From the NCBI GenBank assembly GCA_037957365.1, contig JARHVA010001473.1, forward strand, positions 2,968,001 to 3,032,000: DNA of 64,000 nucleotides, read 5' to 3'. Below are positions 11,076 to 22,689 of this stretch, in pieces. Under the pieces are notes generated by a model that ran no database searches, was not told the origin of the DNA, and worked only from the letters and a program-made list of their open reading frames with translations. How positions within the stretch are numbered: position 1 is the stretch's first letter; every line of letters starts with the position of its first letter. Position numbers and translations under genes: made by a program. The stretch comes from Torreya grandis. Taxonomy: Eukaryota > Streptophyta > Pinopsida > Cupressales > Taxaceae.

Positions 11076-13151
11076 ATCTCTAGCATGGAATGTTGTTTGA
11101 ACAATCATGGATTCTTCTTGCTTCTTCTTCCAGGTCTTTGATGGTTCTCTTTTCTTTATCACTGGAGCTTTGAACTTTTGATCTTGTCTTACAGATTCAA
11201 AAACACTTCTATATTAGTGTGTTATATGTCCATAGTTGTTACACTTGTAACAAACTATAGCTTCATTAAAGTTTGATAAGGGAGCAAATGAATTGTAGTT
11301 TCTATTTGAAGCTCTATAAGTTCCTTTATTTTTGCTCCTGACTTCAATATCCTTGGCTCTCTTTTTACAATCTAATTTCTTATGACCAAAATGATTGCGA
11401 TAATAACAATATCCATCAAAATAATTACCAAACCTAGTTTTATTTGCATATCTTAGAGCAAATGGTCTTTTAAAGTTTTGTTCTCCTTTGCTTTCTTTGT
11501 TGATAGATCTAGTTTTTGTATTCTGGGCTTCTTCCTTGGTCTCTTTTTTAACTGGTTACTTAAGAGTTTTAGCATAGCTCTTAGATTTCTGTTTTTCCTT
11601 CACATACCCAATGCCTAACTTGTTAGATGGTGATCTTTGACTCTCTATAATCTTATTCAAAACTTCAGTGCTTTTCTTAGATTTCAATTCACTTGCTATT
11701 TTAGAATTTGTCTTTTCTAGGTCCCTTTTTAAAGTATCTATCTCAGATTCATACCTTTCATAGTCTTCTCCTTTCTTATTTAGCTGATCTATTAGATCTT
11801 CTTCACTTTTCTTTACTTCTTCAATTTGGACTTTTATATTAGTAATTCCCTTATTTGATTCCTCAAAGACTTGTGATGTCTTTGCTTTGAAGTCTCAATT
11901 CTCTTCTTCATATTTTCAGAGTTGTAACTTTAGTTTTTGATTCTTCTTCTTAAATGCTTTCATTTCTTCCAACATGCAAATAAGTTCTTCTTCAAGGTTC
12001 ACTTCACCTTCTTATTCCATGTCTTTGTCTTCCTCCAAATTATCTTTGCTAGTGGTGGCATTTTATTCTATAGCCATGAACAGAATCTCTTCATTATCAC
12101 TCTCAACATCACTTTCTTTGTTTTCTTTAGATGAGCTGCTATACCTCTTGGAGTATAGGCTTTTATTTTGTTTCTTAAATCTTTGCTTATCTTTGCTCAG
12201 CTTGAATCCCCTTTTATACTTTGTTTTGTTTCTCTCATCATTACTATTTCTTTTCTTTGGACATTTGGCTGCAAAATGACCAATTTGACTACAATAAAAG
12301 CATTTAAATGGTAACTTTCCTTTATATTTTCTTGGTCCTTTCTTTAGCTTCTAAATGAATATAGCTTTATTTTCATCTTCTTCAATACTTGAATTTTCAC
12401 TTGATTCTAGTTATTTGATCTTCTCTTTCTTCGAGACCTTGAATGATGCTTCCTTTTTTAACTATTTCTTAGATTCAGTTCTCATTTCATATGCCATAAT
12501 AATTCTATGGAGCTTGTCCATTTTCATCATATCTAAATCCTTCATTTCTTCAATGGTGAAGGCCTTCATATCAAATCTCAATGGTATGGATCTCAGGGCT
12601 TTTTGAATGATCACAGATTCTTCAATTTTCTCTTCAAGTCCTTGAATGACATTAACAATCTCATTGACATGAAGAAGATACCCAACAATGTTTTCATCAT
12701 TCTTCATTTTTAAACTTTCAAACTGCCTCTGGTGGTTTTAAAGTTTTTTTTTTCTAACCTTACTATCACCTTCATAAATAGTGTTGAGTTTATCCCAAAT
12801 CTCTTTTGCAGATTCACAATGCATAAACTTAACAAACTCATTTTATGAAAGCTCACATAAGATTGCATTCATAGCTTTCTCATTGATCTCAGTGGCCTTT
12901 TTTTGGGTGGCAGCTGTTGGTGCAATTTGTGGCATTGTGTATCCTATTACCACTACTTGCCAAATATCAAAACCTAGGGACATTAAGTAAGTCTTCATTC
13001 TTATGTTCCAAAATGCATAATTCATTTCATTTAACAAAGGAGCCTTGTTAGTGGAGAAACCATCTAGCACTTGAGAACTTGCAATATGTGCTTTCCAAGA
13101 TCTACCTTCTAGAAATTGTGCTAACACCAAAGGAACCAGATTTGATACCAA
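11076..13151 (-). pseudogene. Copia gag with zinc knuckles and coiled coil
   Basis: Structural protein of the particle. The N-terminal part (12843-13151) reads 'LLNEMNYAFWNIRMKTYLMS', the plant Copia gag start. The central part (12462-12707) has 'VIIQKALRSIPLRFDMK', typical of the UBN2 gag domain. A canonical C-x2-C-x4-H-x4-C knuckle 'CFYCSQIGHFAAKC' lies at 12256-12306. A long lysine/glutamate-rich heptad-like region (about 11,560-12,000) follows, then two more knuckle-like motifs ('CYYRNHFGHKKLDC', partly degenerate; 'CYKCNNYGH') before the protease. Gag coiled coils are described in Sireviruses. The start codon is unclear: the open frame runs into the primer site, and an ATT at about 13,088 may replace the original ATG. 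Confidence 0.88.
13139..13150 (-). promoter_or_regulatory. primer binding site (initiator tRNA-Met type)
   Basis: Minus strand TGGTATCAAATC, two bases inside the 5' LTR. It resembles TGGTATCAGAGC, the usual complement of the initiator tRNA-Met 3' end in plant Copia elements, with one clear change. Confidence 0.8.
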
Positions 13152-13152
13152 T

Positions 13153-14083
13153 TATTAAGCACAAGCTTATACTGAGAGGGGGGGTGAGTCAATATAAGAT
13201 ATTTTTTCACTTTTGACTATTAATCTTAAATCCAAAACTTCAAATTACTCCACAATTAATATATTCAAAGCAATCAAAGAATACAATGCAAAACCACACA
13301 ATGCAAATAGACACAGATTTGCATGGAAACCCTTTTGGGAGAAAACCATGGAGAAATTATCTTAATATAAATATTCATAGGCACCAACCTACTGGAGCAC
13401 CAACCCCAAAAAATTTTTTATAGGCACCAACCTACAGGAGCACCAACCCCTTTCACCGAGAACCAACTCATCAAGAGACACCAATCTCTTCAAAACAAAG
13501 GCACCAACCTTCTCAAAAAAATCACTCTTCTATCTCAAATTTTTTGTCAAAAAAATGGATGATAGAAAACTTGTTTTATCTCCTTTATATTTGATCTACA
13601 CTTGAGTGTTTTTGCTGTTATACTCTTCCTTATACTTGCTGATTTTTTCTTTTTAATATTCTCACAAAACTTTACCTTTAAAAATTTTGCTCTTCTTTTA
13701 TTTCTTCTACTTTCGAATCTACTTTTTGGCCATTCAGTATACGCTTGTTTATAACCCATTGAAAGTCACAAATTAAGGTCATGACTCTTCAAGTGAAAAG
13801 TCCTTTTGAATGGTCATAACTTTGCCCAATAGGCTGGCCAAGGTTGACAATTTCATCGACATTTCCATTGACACTTTCGTTCACTTCCATTGACATTTCC
13901 ATTCACTTTCATCAACAATTTTGTTCACTTCCAACAACATTTACATTCACTTCCATCAACAATTCCATTCACTTCTATCGACATTTTTTTTCACTTTTGG
14001 CCATCAATTCTGTTCACTTTCGGCAATCAATTCCGTTCACTTTTGGCAACAGTTCATTTGACATTAATGACAATATTCCAACA
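13153..14083 (-). repeat. 5' LTR of Copia element
   Basis: Plus-strand view TATTAAGCACAAGC...CCAACA; the minus-strand LTR begins TGTTGGAATATTG. Pairs with 6949-7838. Followed at 14084-14088 by the TAACT duplication. Contains about eight units of the 25-bp minisatellite at 13,855-14,055. Confidence 0.92.
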
Positions 14084-14088
14084 TAACT

Positions 14089-15208
14089 CACATTAAAAAA
14101 CTTAGGTCAACCATTGTGATATTTATAATACTGAGGTGATACATAATAAAAAAATATCATATAAATCTCTCCCTTTAATTTAGTAATTAAAGTACTAGTT
14201 TACAGGAAAGAAATATGTAACTAGGTGTGTATGCACACCTTGCCTTTGCTTGAGTTGAATTTGAGTGATTTGTTAGAGTTGGATTTGAGTGATTTTCTAG
14301 TGATTGACCTAAAACTTATAGCATGTTACAGTTTATAATAAGTTCATATAATATGGGTCAAAAGTACTTTAAACATATTGAAAATTAAATAGAAAGGTTT
14401 AGGAGTACACCTATGTATCGATGTAATTACCTAGCCTATTAGAAAGTTGGTTTTACAAAAGATTTATCATTATAAGGATATAAAAATTAGGTTAAGATAA
14501 ATATAGATAAATCTTTAAAGTGCATATATCTAAGGAGAGAGAGAGAGGGGTTACAAGGCACATGCCCCTAACTTTAAATAAAAAGTGAGTTGCCACTTAG
14601 AAATTGAGATTAGTTCAACCATGAAACCCAATGATGCTTATAATGTGGTGATTTTGGATGATCAATTACAAATTGAAAACATGGAAAGGTTGAGTGATTT
14701 AATCACACCAACCATATCAAAAGTGGAACTAAATACTTCTAAATATTGGATCACAAAAGTTTGTAAAAGTCTATGGGGTATCAATACATGTAATAGTTAT
14801 ATAATATGAGATTGATTTGGATTTTGAAATATTAGGCACATGTTTCATACCATATGCACCTTAGATATGTCTCATGATAAAACTATCTATAATAATGGTA
14901 CCATGTATAGAATTATACCAAGAAAGTTTATCAAAATCATATAAATGTGTGCTTTGCCCAATTCAAAATACTATGTACGTGTGGAGGACATACTTCCAAA
15001 GCATGCTCTCACTATATTTGGATAGATCTAAAATTGATATAAGAACCAATGTGGAGGACATGTTTCCAAAACATGCCCCCAATATAAACTGGAGATGATG
15101 AATACCTAATAGGTGTGAATAACATGATTCCAATGCATGCCCCCATTTAATATGTGGAGTGATATAAGTACCAAATGATGAATAAATGTGGAGAACATGC
15201 TTCCAAAG
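14089..15208. other. host segment 'F' between Copia and element H
   Basis: Continuation of the sequence at 6869-6948. 'CTTAGGTCAACCATTGTGAT' matches 30,795-30,815, and 'GAGGTGATACATAATA' matches 31,146. Parts near 14,190-14,260 resemble 34,060-34,140. A 74-codon open frame at 14585-14809 has no recognisable domain. The right end holds a minisatellite (see 14977). No gene is supported. Confidence 0.6.
14977..15208. repeat. palindromic minisatellite, left part (about 3.3 units)
   Basis: Units of roughly 65-72 bp start with 'GTGGAGGACATGCTTCCAAA' and contain CATGCTT-CCA-AAGCATG, a 7-bp-stem palindrome followed by CCCCC. Starts near 14981, 15051, 15115 and 15187. The fourth unit is cut at 15208 by element H and resumes at 23855. 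Confidence 0.75.
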
Positions 15209-16365
15209 TGTAGTTACATAAAATGCAAAAATTGGTAACTTGAGCATGGCTAATGACATCCAATCCTTAGGTCCCTCTTTCTTACTCTCATGACCCTTTT
15301 AGGCTTACTTTCATTGATTTCCAGTCATCTGTGGCCTTTCAAACTTGACCCTAGCTAAGTCAAGACCCTCTCTTCATGACTAATCAATCCCTTCAAGTCT
15401 TGTCTACTCAGGACAATAGTGCCAAAGTTGGACTATAACACTGAACCTTAGGGTATCACCTTTTTAACACTCCTATCTAATCACAATTTGAGCCTAAATT
15501 ACCATTTTCCTTGATTCCCCTTGTTCATTATGTTGGCCTGGTCTAATTTCATCTAACCTATGACCAATAGATCCATATATAAACCCATTCAAATATCATT
15601 TGGAAAGGGTTGGAAAATATCATTCAAACAAGCAAGAATATTCAAGCATTCTTCCTTATTCTCTACACATAGCCAACCTATACATTTTCTAGTCAATTTA
15701 AGACCTTACACTAGTCCCTAGCCATCTCAAGCTTACCCAATTTTAGCATTTCTTGCATTTCAATTTACTATTGCATAAAACACTCTTAAATGGAGTACAT
15801 ATAGCTTGATCCCTCCTTAGAGTATTGGTATATAAGCATCATTCCCACACATGAGATATGAAGCACATCCAATACATCTTACACACACTAACTCCTTTTT
15901 CCCATTTTCTAAAGTTTCTTTCAATTACATAAAAGATACAAGTATGTGAAGAATCAACTCTATAAGGAACTCTATTGATAGTGAGGACCTAATTTTTTTT
16001 ACATTGGCTCACACTAAGTAGGTGAACAAAACCCATAAATCTTAAATCCTTATGACTATATCATCAGAGCCTAGGGTGTCTAGTTTTAGTGCTCTTATCT
16101 AATCAAAAAATGAAGTCCAAGATCCTGTTTGCGATAGTGTCCTAGTCTTGCACATAAATTTCTAGATCTTGTCTCAGTCAGAACAGTCTAGAATAAGCTA
16201 AGTTTGATTTTTTCTCTCTCACTACTATTTTTAGAAAAGATTAAATTGGAATTTAATTTCACAAATCAGTAGCTTTAATTAGAAATATTATTTACTAATT
16301 TTTCCTAGTTAGACTTGTTTATTAAATAAGAATAAAACTCCATTATTCCCAAAAATAATAAATCA
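15209..16365 (+). repeat. 5' LTR of element H
   Basis: TGTAGTTACATAAAATG...AATAAATCA. Pairs with 22690-23854 through shared blocks such as 'CCAATCCTTAGGTCCCTCTT', 'GACAATAGTG', 'CCTAGGGTGTC' and 'TTTATTAAATAA'. Many substitutions separate the copies, so the insertion is old. The next bases (16367 on, TTGGTAAACCCAAC) could be a decayed primer site, but no tRNA match is secure. Confidence 0.88.
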
Positions 16366-16394
16366 TTTGGTAAACCCAACTTACTTTAAATTTC

Positions 16395-16965
16395 ATATAA
16401 AAACCCTAGAAACCTTGGGATAAATTCCTAGCTGATTTTTCCCATTAATTTCTGAATTTTTTTTTGAATATTAAAATCATAAATTCATCTCAAATTTTAA
16501 AATTTTGTAGTAAATTTTAAAATAAATTTATTTCAAACCCTAGTTGCATATACTAGGTCCTTGTAATTTTCCAACATTTATCCAATAATTTCTTGATTTT
16601 TTGCTTGCACATATAAATCAATTAAAATTTTGTTGTAAAATTCAAAATAGATTTATTTTAAACCCTAGTTGTTTCAACTATCTCCCAGTAATTTTTCAAT
16701 CATTTTCTAAATTTTTTGTTGGATATTAAAATCAGAAAATCACTTCAAATTTCAAAAATTCATAGTAATTTTCAAAAATTTATTTTTTTCTCAAAACCCT
16801 AGTTGCATCTACTAGGTCCCATTAAATCAAGCATTTTCCCATAAATTTCTAGATTTTTATTGAATACTTAACTCAAAAATTCAATTTCAATTAAAAAAAT
16901 TCATAGTATTTTGCAAAAATGTTTTTGAAAAATCCTTAATTGCATGTAATAGCTCCTATTTTGCT
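16395..16965 (+). repeat. about 130-bp tandem repeat in leader of element H
   Basis: Four to five degenerate units, each beginning AAACCCTAG(TTGCAT), at 16401, 16535, 16660, 16794 and about 16930 (spacing 134, 125, 134 and about 135). The rest of each unit is T/A rich with 'CAATAATTTCTTGATTTTTT'-like text. The repeated AAACCCTAG contains the plant telomere-like box AAACCCTA. Confidence 0.8.
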
Positions 16966-17184
16966 TCTTAAGGTATCACCTTACATATTTGGGAGCTTTG
17001 TATCCTTTTTATGCATAATCTGGTTCCTTATTTAGATTATATCAGTTTAATCTTTTCAACTATTATCCAAGTTGTTTTCCTTATGCCACCTGAGTTCCTT
17101 ACATATCTTCCTTCAAGATGAAGTGCAAGAATTAGTGGCAATCCTCTCAAATTTAGCTAGATTCCTTCATTCTGACCATAAACC

Positions 17185-18800
17185 ATGGACAAACAACCAA
17201 CTCAGGTTCTTGTTATAAATCTTACACATCTAGATTATATAATCTTTCATGAGGATAACTCTGATAATGAGTAATATGAAAATAAAAATGATGATGTACA
17301 CACCAATGCTCATGCTCCACCACATTAAACTACCAATCCACTTCTACCTGTTATTGATAATGAAGTTGTCCTCAACAAATATTTGATTTTTTAAGGGTTT
17401 AGAGAAAGACTCAGGGAACAACCTTGAGATCATACTCTTATCTTTCAATCTATCATGGAAATTAAAAAGGCTAATCAAGTTGAGTCTTCCATTCCTTTAG
17501 AGCAACCAGTTACAAATGACACTATGGGGGAAACTATGTCTCAAAAAACCCCTATAATAGCCCAAATACCTCTATGCCACCAGTTACATCTAGTACATCT
17601 CTATCTCTTGATGTGGTACCCCTTGTGCAAGAGATATGATCTCTATAATCCAAGGTGCTACATCTTGAGCAAGGTGCCACCAGACCTACACATGTTTTTG
17701 ATTATTTTGTTCTTTTACATATACCATTGGCATATCACATTGCATCTACACCCTTACCATAAGGTTTTTTCGAACCTAAGCTTACTCTATATGATGGCAA
17801 GGGTGATCTAGAGACACATTTGAGATATTTTCATGTAGCATGCTTGGATTATGTACTAAATGACTGACTACTTACCAAGTTATTTCTATGGAGTCTAAAA
17901 GATTATGATTTACAATGGTTATATAGTCTACTAAATCAATTATTAAATGCATTTAATCCTTTAGATGAAATGTTTCTAACATACTTCAATATCAACATTG
18001 GTGATAAGGTTTCATATGCTCAAATGGCTCAATAGAAATAATGACCAAATGAGCATCTCATAGACTATGTTATTCGGTATAAGACCATCTTGGCTAAGTT
18101 GACTATGCCCATGGTAGATTAGGAGTTTCAAGACATTTTCAAACAAAGTCTTCTATCATCACTTCATGAATCAATCACGTTTAAAATATTCTCTTCCTTC
18201 ATTGAATTATTTCACAAATTAAAGGAAAGAGAAGTCAATCTAATTTCAATGGGTAAACTAAAGTACACTAATACAATAGACACAACTAATAAGAGTAACA
18301 AAAAAGTCCCATATAAGGTCAAGTTCAATGATACTAAAGGGAAAAATCAACCTATAGTCAATGTAGTTCAGAGTCTCCTCAACAAATAGTTTTATCAACA
18401 CCCCCTCAGTGTATTTTTTCACATCTTCTAGTTCCTCCAACTAGGGTTTTATAGTAGATTTTAGATTGTAATATCATATCTCTCCCTCCTACTCAGGAAG
18501 TTGATCCAACAAAGCATCTTCCAAAGGGATATGATTAGCAAGCATTTTATGACTATCATAGGGCACCAAGACATATGATAAATAAATGCATCATTTTAAA
18601 GCACAAGATACAAGACCTAATAGATTTAAACACTATTAATTTTGGCACTTTAGTTGGGCCTCCATTGACAAAGAAAACACAAGATAAAGAATTAAATATC
18701 TTATTAGATCCATTTACACAACATTTAAAATAGGATATAGGGGACACATTAAGGATTCATCATTCATATCATGCATATCCACCACTAGATACATATAAGG
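17185..18800 (+). pseudogene. Gypsy gag of element H, decayed
   Basis: Capsid-nucleocapsid precursor. A likely start is ATG 17185-17187 ('MDKQPTQVLVINLTH'). The capsid domain is clear near 17,770-18,190: 'PKLTLYDGKGDLETHLRYFH', 'LFLWSLKDYDLQWLY', 'FNPLDEMFLTYF', 'EHLIDYVIRYKTILAKL' and 'FQDIFKQSLLSSLH', the retrotransposon gag pattern. A zinc-knuckle-like motif 'YHRAPRHMINKC' at 18,548-18,590 matches the atypical knuckle of Tat-type gags. Stops and frame changes are present throughout (for example TGA/TAG near 17,865 and 18,036). Confidence 0.85.
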
Positions 18801-19300
18801 TACCTTCAATTGAGTTACATCCTTTGAGAAACATGATTGATGTATACAATTCTAGAGTTCTAACTAAACCTTCTATCTCCTTCTCAGAGCAAGAGATCAT
18901 CAAGGATGATTCAGATTATCATGCACTCTTTATGAGAGCTCACATTTATAATTACCCTATTCATAGTGTGCTTATTGACAATAGTTCTAGTCTTAACATG
19001 TGCACCTTGACACTACTATAGCATTTGAGTTATTCAGAGAAATATATCACTTGGAAAAACAAAGTTAACAATGGTTTTAGTGGGCATATTCAAATTTATT
19101 GGGTGAGATAGTAATTCCACTAAAGGTTGGTCCTACACATGTGGCCACCACATTCACTATAGTTCTTAGTGAAGGAGTTTTTGATATGTTACATGGTTAA
19201 CCATGGATTTAAAAACTCAAATTAGTACCTTATATAGTTCACAGATGAGTGAAATTCATTCATGGTAATCAATTTGTTATAGTGATGGAGTTTTATATGA
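18801..19300 (+). pseudogene. Gypsy aspartic protease of element H
   Basis: Follows gag in the same direction. The active site is 'VLIDNSSSLNMCTLTLL', with DNSSS at 18977-18991; the family usually has D-x-G-S-S, so the glycine is changed. The C-terminal part reads 'VGPTHVATTFTIVL', 'FDMLHG', a stop, 'PWI', equivalent to the usual LGRPWI motif, but split by a stop. After this point no further pol domain can be recognised. Confidence 0.8.
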
Positions 19301-22300
19301 GTTACCACTCCCCACTTCAAAGCCATCTACCAATTTGTAGTCACCAGTTTTAGTTTCACCACCAATTTTGTTATTAGTTTTAGCTTCTCTTCTAGTTTTA
19401 TTTCTTATTCCACTTCAGATTCAGATGTATTTAAGGCATCCATCACTAGTATATAAGGTTCATACACCTCCATATCTTTAGGATTATAGATAGATTCAAA
19501 CTATCATATTCACACCTAGGGTAGTCTCATTGAGATCTCAAGCATATACACATAAAACACATATTCAGAGAGCTTCTCCTAATTTTAGATGGGTCCCTAA
19601 GAACCCTACAGTTGCATCCACTTCTCAGAGTCATAGAGGGACCCCACAGTTAGTTTCTAATTTATATATTTTAGAGCATCTATAATATATATAGTTTTTA
19701 GATCCATATCCCTAGCATTTCCATCATGCTTCATGATCATGCACAATTCCACTCCTTGATACTAGACACCATGATAGGGAGTCTCGTATGAGACTCATTG
19801 ATTACTACCATTTTACCTCAATAATACATGCAAATAGTTTACTATGTTTGATTATATATAGTTCAAATATTTCAAAAATATAAAAACATTTTAATATAAC
19901 AAAACATCACAAAAACATTTTGATTGTATGCATCATCCATGCTTTAGAATGCTACTACTATTCTAGGACTTACATTTGCTATTTCATGTTATTGTATGTC
20001 AATTTATATACATTACCATGCTTCAATTGATCTCCTTTGAGTGCGTGTAGTGACATCTAGATATTTGATTGCTTCACTCTACCCATTGAAAGGGAATCCT
20101 ACTTGTATATTCAAGACACACATCAATATACATACCCACTCAGGGTATCTTCTACATGACTACACCATCTAGGTTATGTCATTCTTATACTACACACTCC
20201 AAGTTATCATGTTGATGTACATTACTTACTAGATTACAAAGATTACTATATCAACATTTCACTAGTACCTAGCATTTGTGTATCTTTTAGCATATACCTA
20301 GTCTTGTACTAAACATATCTTGCATAATTTCAATCTTGCTTTGATTAGTTACTTATGATTATATCTTTCTAGTTATTACATGTTTTTTCTTCTTTATTAG
20401 TGTAACTTGTTGGATTGTATTGCTAGTTCCTTCTTGTCTCCTATATGTTCCTTAAGACATTTACCAATGTCCTTTGCTTTTGTTCATGTGTGTGCCTTAG
20501 GACATTTTCCAATGTCCTTTACTTATACTCTTCTATGAGCTTGTGGCCCTTGTGCCAACATTACTTGTTTCACTTGTATGTGTATGTGACATTTGAACAT
20601 GCCTTGTATGATTTCTTTCTAGTTTGAGTGTCATGTGCACATGTACCTTGTTTGTGTGGCCCCTTGGCCACCCTTGTATGCTTATTGCTTCTTGCTTTGA
20701 TTTTTTGTTTGCTTGATTGTACTTTTGATTGTTATAATTGCATGATCCTTATCATGAATTTTCCTATTTCTTTGGATGCCATGATGGACATCATGCTCCA
20801 TCCCTCAAAATAATAATTAGAAAACTAACAACCAACACTTTTATTTCTAGTTCAGTACATTGCACATGCTATTACATTGTTATATCTATCTAGGCATACC
20901 CTTGTTGATCTAACAATCTCTCAAATCAAACAATGATATTTCTTGAGATATCTTGTTGATTATCATTTCTATATCATGCATATTTCTAGATTAACACACT
21001 TAAGGGATTATTATTCTAAGGGAAGTAATTTCAAGGTACCTATTCCTACCCTCAAAAGAGGGGGTAATAAATAGAGGTTTTTACTATAGAGATTAGAGCT
21101 CCTATCAGTCAAAAAATCTAATTTTAGAAAACTAGAACAAAAACCAATCATCAAACCACTCAGAATAGACTAAGCAGATAATCAAGATTTTAGAATAGTG
21201 ATCCACTTTAGCCTAAGACAATAGAATTAAGGTTAGACTATAGTGTCAAATACCAGGGTGTCCATTTTTGGCACTCCTATCTAAATAGTATAAAAAATAG
21301 GTTTTCTAGAAGAAGGCAAAAAGGTAGGTTTAGCTACAGTTTTGCATAATCAGACTAGTTCAGATCAGTAGTTTTTAGTACAATTTTCTTAGAGAATCTA
21401 GATATAGTGGGAATCATGGATGAAATGATTGGTTCTCACTTCTAGTTTTAGACATGGTAGTTGGTATAACTTCCAAATTAGAATCCGTGTTTTAGACACC
21501 AATGATTAAGGGTAGATTGCATAACACTTTTGCTTCTTTTCTTTTAGTTTTTAGCATTAACCAAGCATTCTCAGTAGTTTCATGCCTTATTCCATCTTCA
21601 AGTGGTTGCCATCATTTCATAGTGGCTTTAATACAAGCCTAACCTCTACATTTTCTGAGTACTTGAGTTCCTTAGTGGCTTCCACATAAGCCAAATTCTT
21701 ATTTTTGGAGTGGCTTTCATACAAGCCTAATCTTCATCTTTTTCAAGTTGGCCAACATTGGCCTAGATTCTAGTCTGCATTTGACTATCCATACCACCTT
21801 ATCAAATTCCAAGACCATTTATGGGCTTCAAGAGCCATCTCATATGCCATATTTCTTCATTGTAGTATCGTTTTATAGCTTTAGCTTTAATTCATAGGGT
21901 AATGATGGAGCCAAAGGGCCAGACTTTGTATTCTTGAACCACCTATTCATAAGGATTGAACACATAGTCCAAACATTGATTAACACATGCATGATCATCC
22001 AGATTTACTTAGTAGGTAATGATGGAGCCAAAGGGCTAGCCTTTGTATTCTTGAGCCACCGATTCAAAGGGATTAGACACACAATACAAACATTGATTAG
22101 CACACACATGATCATATAGCTTCACTTATTGGGCAATGATGGAGCCAAAGTGCCAGCCTTTATATTCTTGAGCCACCTATTTAGAGGGATTGGACACATA
22201 GTCTAGACATTGATTAACATATGTATGATTATCTAGCTTCACTCAATGGGTGAAGATGGAGCCAAATGGCCAACCTTTACATTTTAAGCCAATTTTCAAG

Positions 22301-22677
22301 GAATTGATCACTTAGCTCTATTCGTGATATAAATTTTGGTACAAAATCATCTAGAACATCCAACATTACTCAGCCTTACTTAGTATCACAATAGGTTTTG
22401 TATTAGTTGGAGTACCTAGTGAGGTATATTTATTCCTTTATCTTCTTATCTCTTACTCATTTTTGTACAATCTTGTTTTATATTGGATATAATAAAAATT
22501 GATATACTCTTTATTTTCCTTTCACAGATTCATACTTACACAATGTACTCTCTATGCATTATCCAAAATTACTTAACATCATAAGCTTCATGGGCTTCAT
22601 TTTTATAGGTAAGTTTAGGTACACTTTCTATTTTCCTTTATCCTAGTATTTCACTTTACTGCATCACTAGAATAAAT
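19301..22677 (+). other. pol-less 3' half of element H
   Basis: About 3.4 kb with no RT, RNase H or integrase motif in any frame that I could read. It contains a two-unit repeat with hairpin cores (AGGACATTTTCCAATGTCCT) near 20,449-20,530, an LTR-like module near 21,215-21,290, three 'GTGGCTTTCATACAAGCC'-type units at 21,620-21,760, and the 117-bp array at 21,901-22,330. Short T-rich open frames at 20445-20813 look fortuitous. Confidence 0.65.
21901..22330 (+). repeat. 117-bp tandem array in element H
   Basis: Units start AATGATGGAGCCAAAGGGCC (or GAAGATGGAGCC) at 21901, 22018, 22135 and 22252, a spacing of exactly 117 bases each time, or 39 codons. The fourth unit is partial. A common frame gives a repeated 'GNDGAKG' start, but stops occur in later units, so coding is doubtful today. 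Confidence 0.88.
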
Positions 22678-22689
22678 GGGAGGGATAAA
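22678..22689 (+). promoter_or_regulatory. polypurine tract of element H
   Basis: GGGAGGGATAAA ends directly at the 3' LTR start (22690), the place of the plus-strand primer. Confidence 0.75.

Larger units (their letters stand above)
6949..14083 (-). mobile_element. Sirevirus-like Ty1/Copia element, near full length
   Basis: A 7.1 kb element on the minus strand with two LTRs, an initiator-Met-type primer site, gag, protease, integrase, RT and RNase H in Copia order, and polypurine tracts before the 3' LTR. A perfect five-base target duplication TAACT lies at 6944-6948 and 14084-14088. The empty site is recognisable at about 30,790. Gag has a zinc knuckle, a long coiled-coil stretch and further knuckle-like motifs, and several purine tracts precede the 3' LTR. 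Both traits are described for Sireviruses. It is the best preserved coding element here but still dead through scattered stops. Confidence 0.93.

Noticed and set aside
11937..12606. Serine/leucine/phenylalanine-rich plus-strand frames
   Set aside because: Antisense shadows of the Copia gag coiled-coil region.
13844..14096. Plus-strand frames rich in FTSI and HFH
   Set aside because: Translations of the 25-bp minisatellite in the Copia LTR; also seen at 7516-7872.
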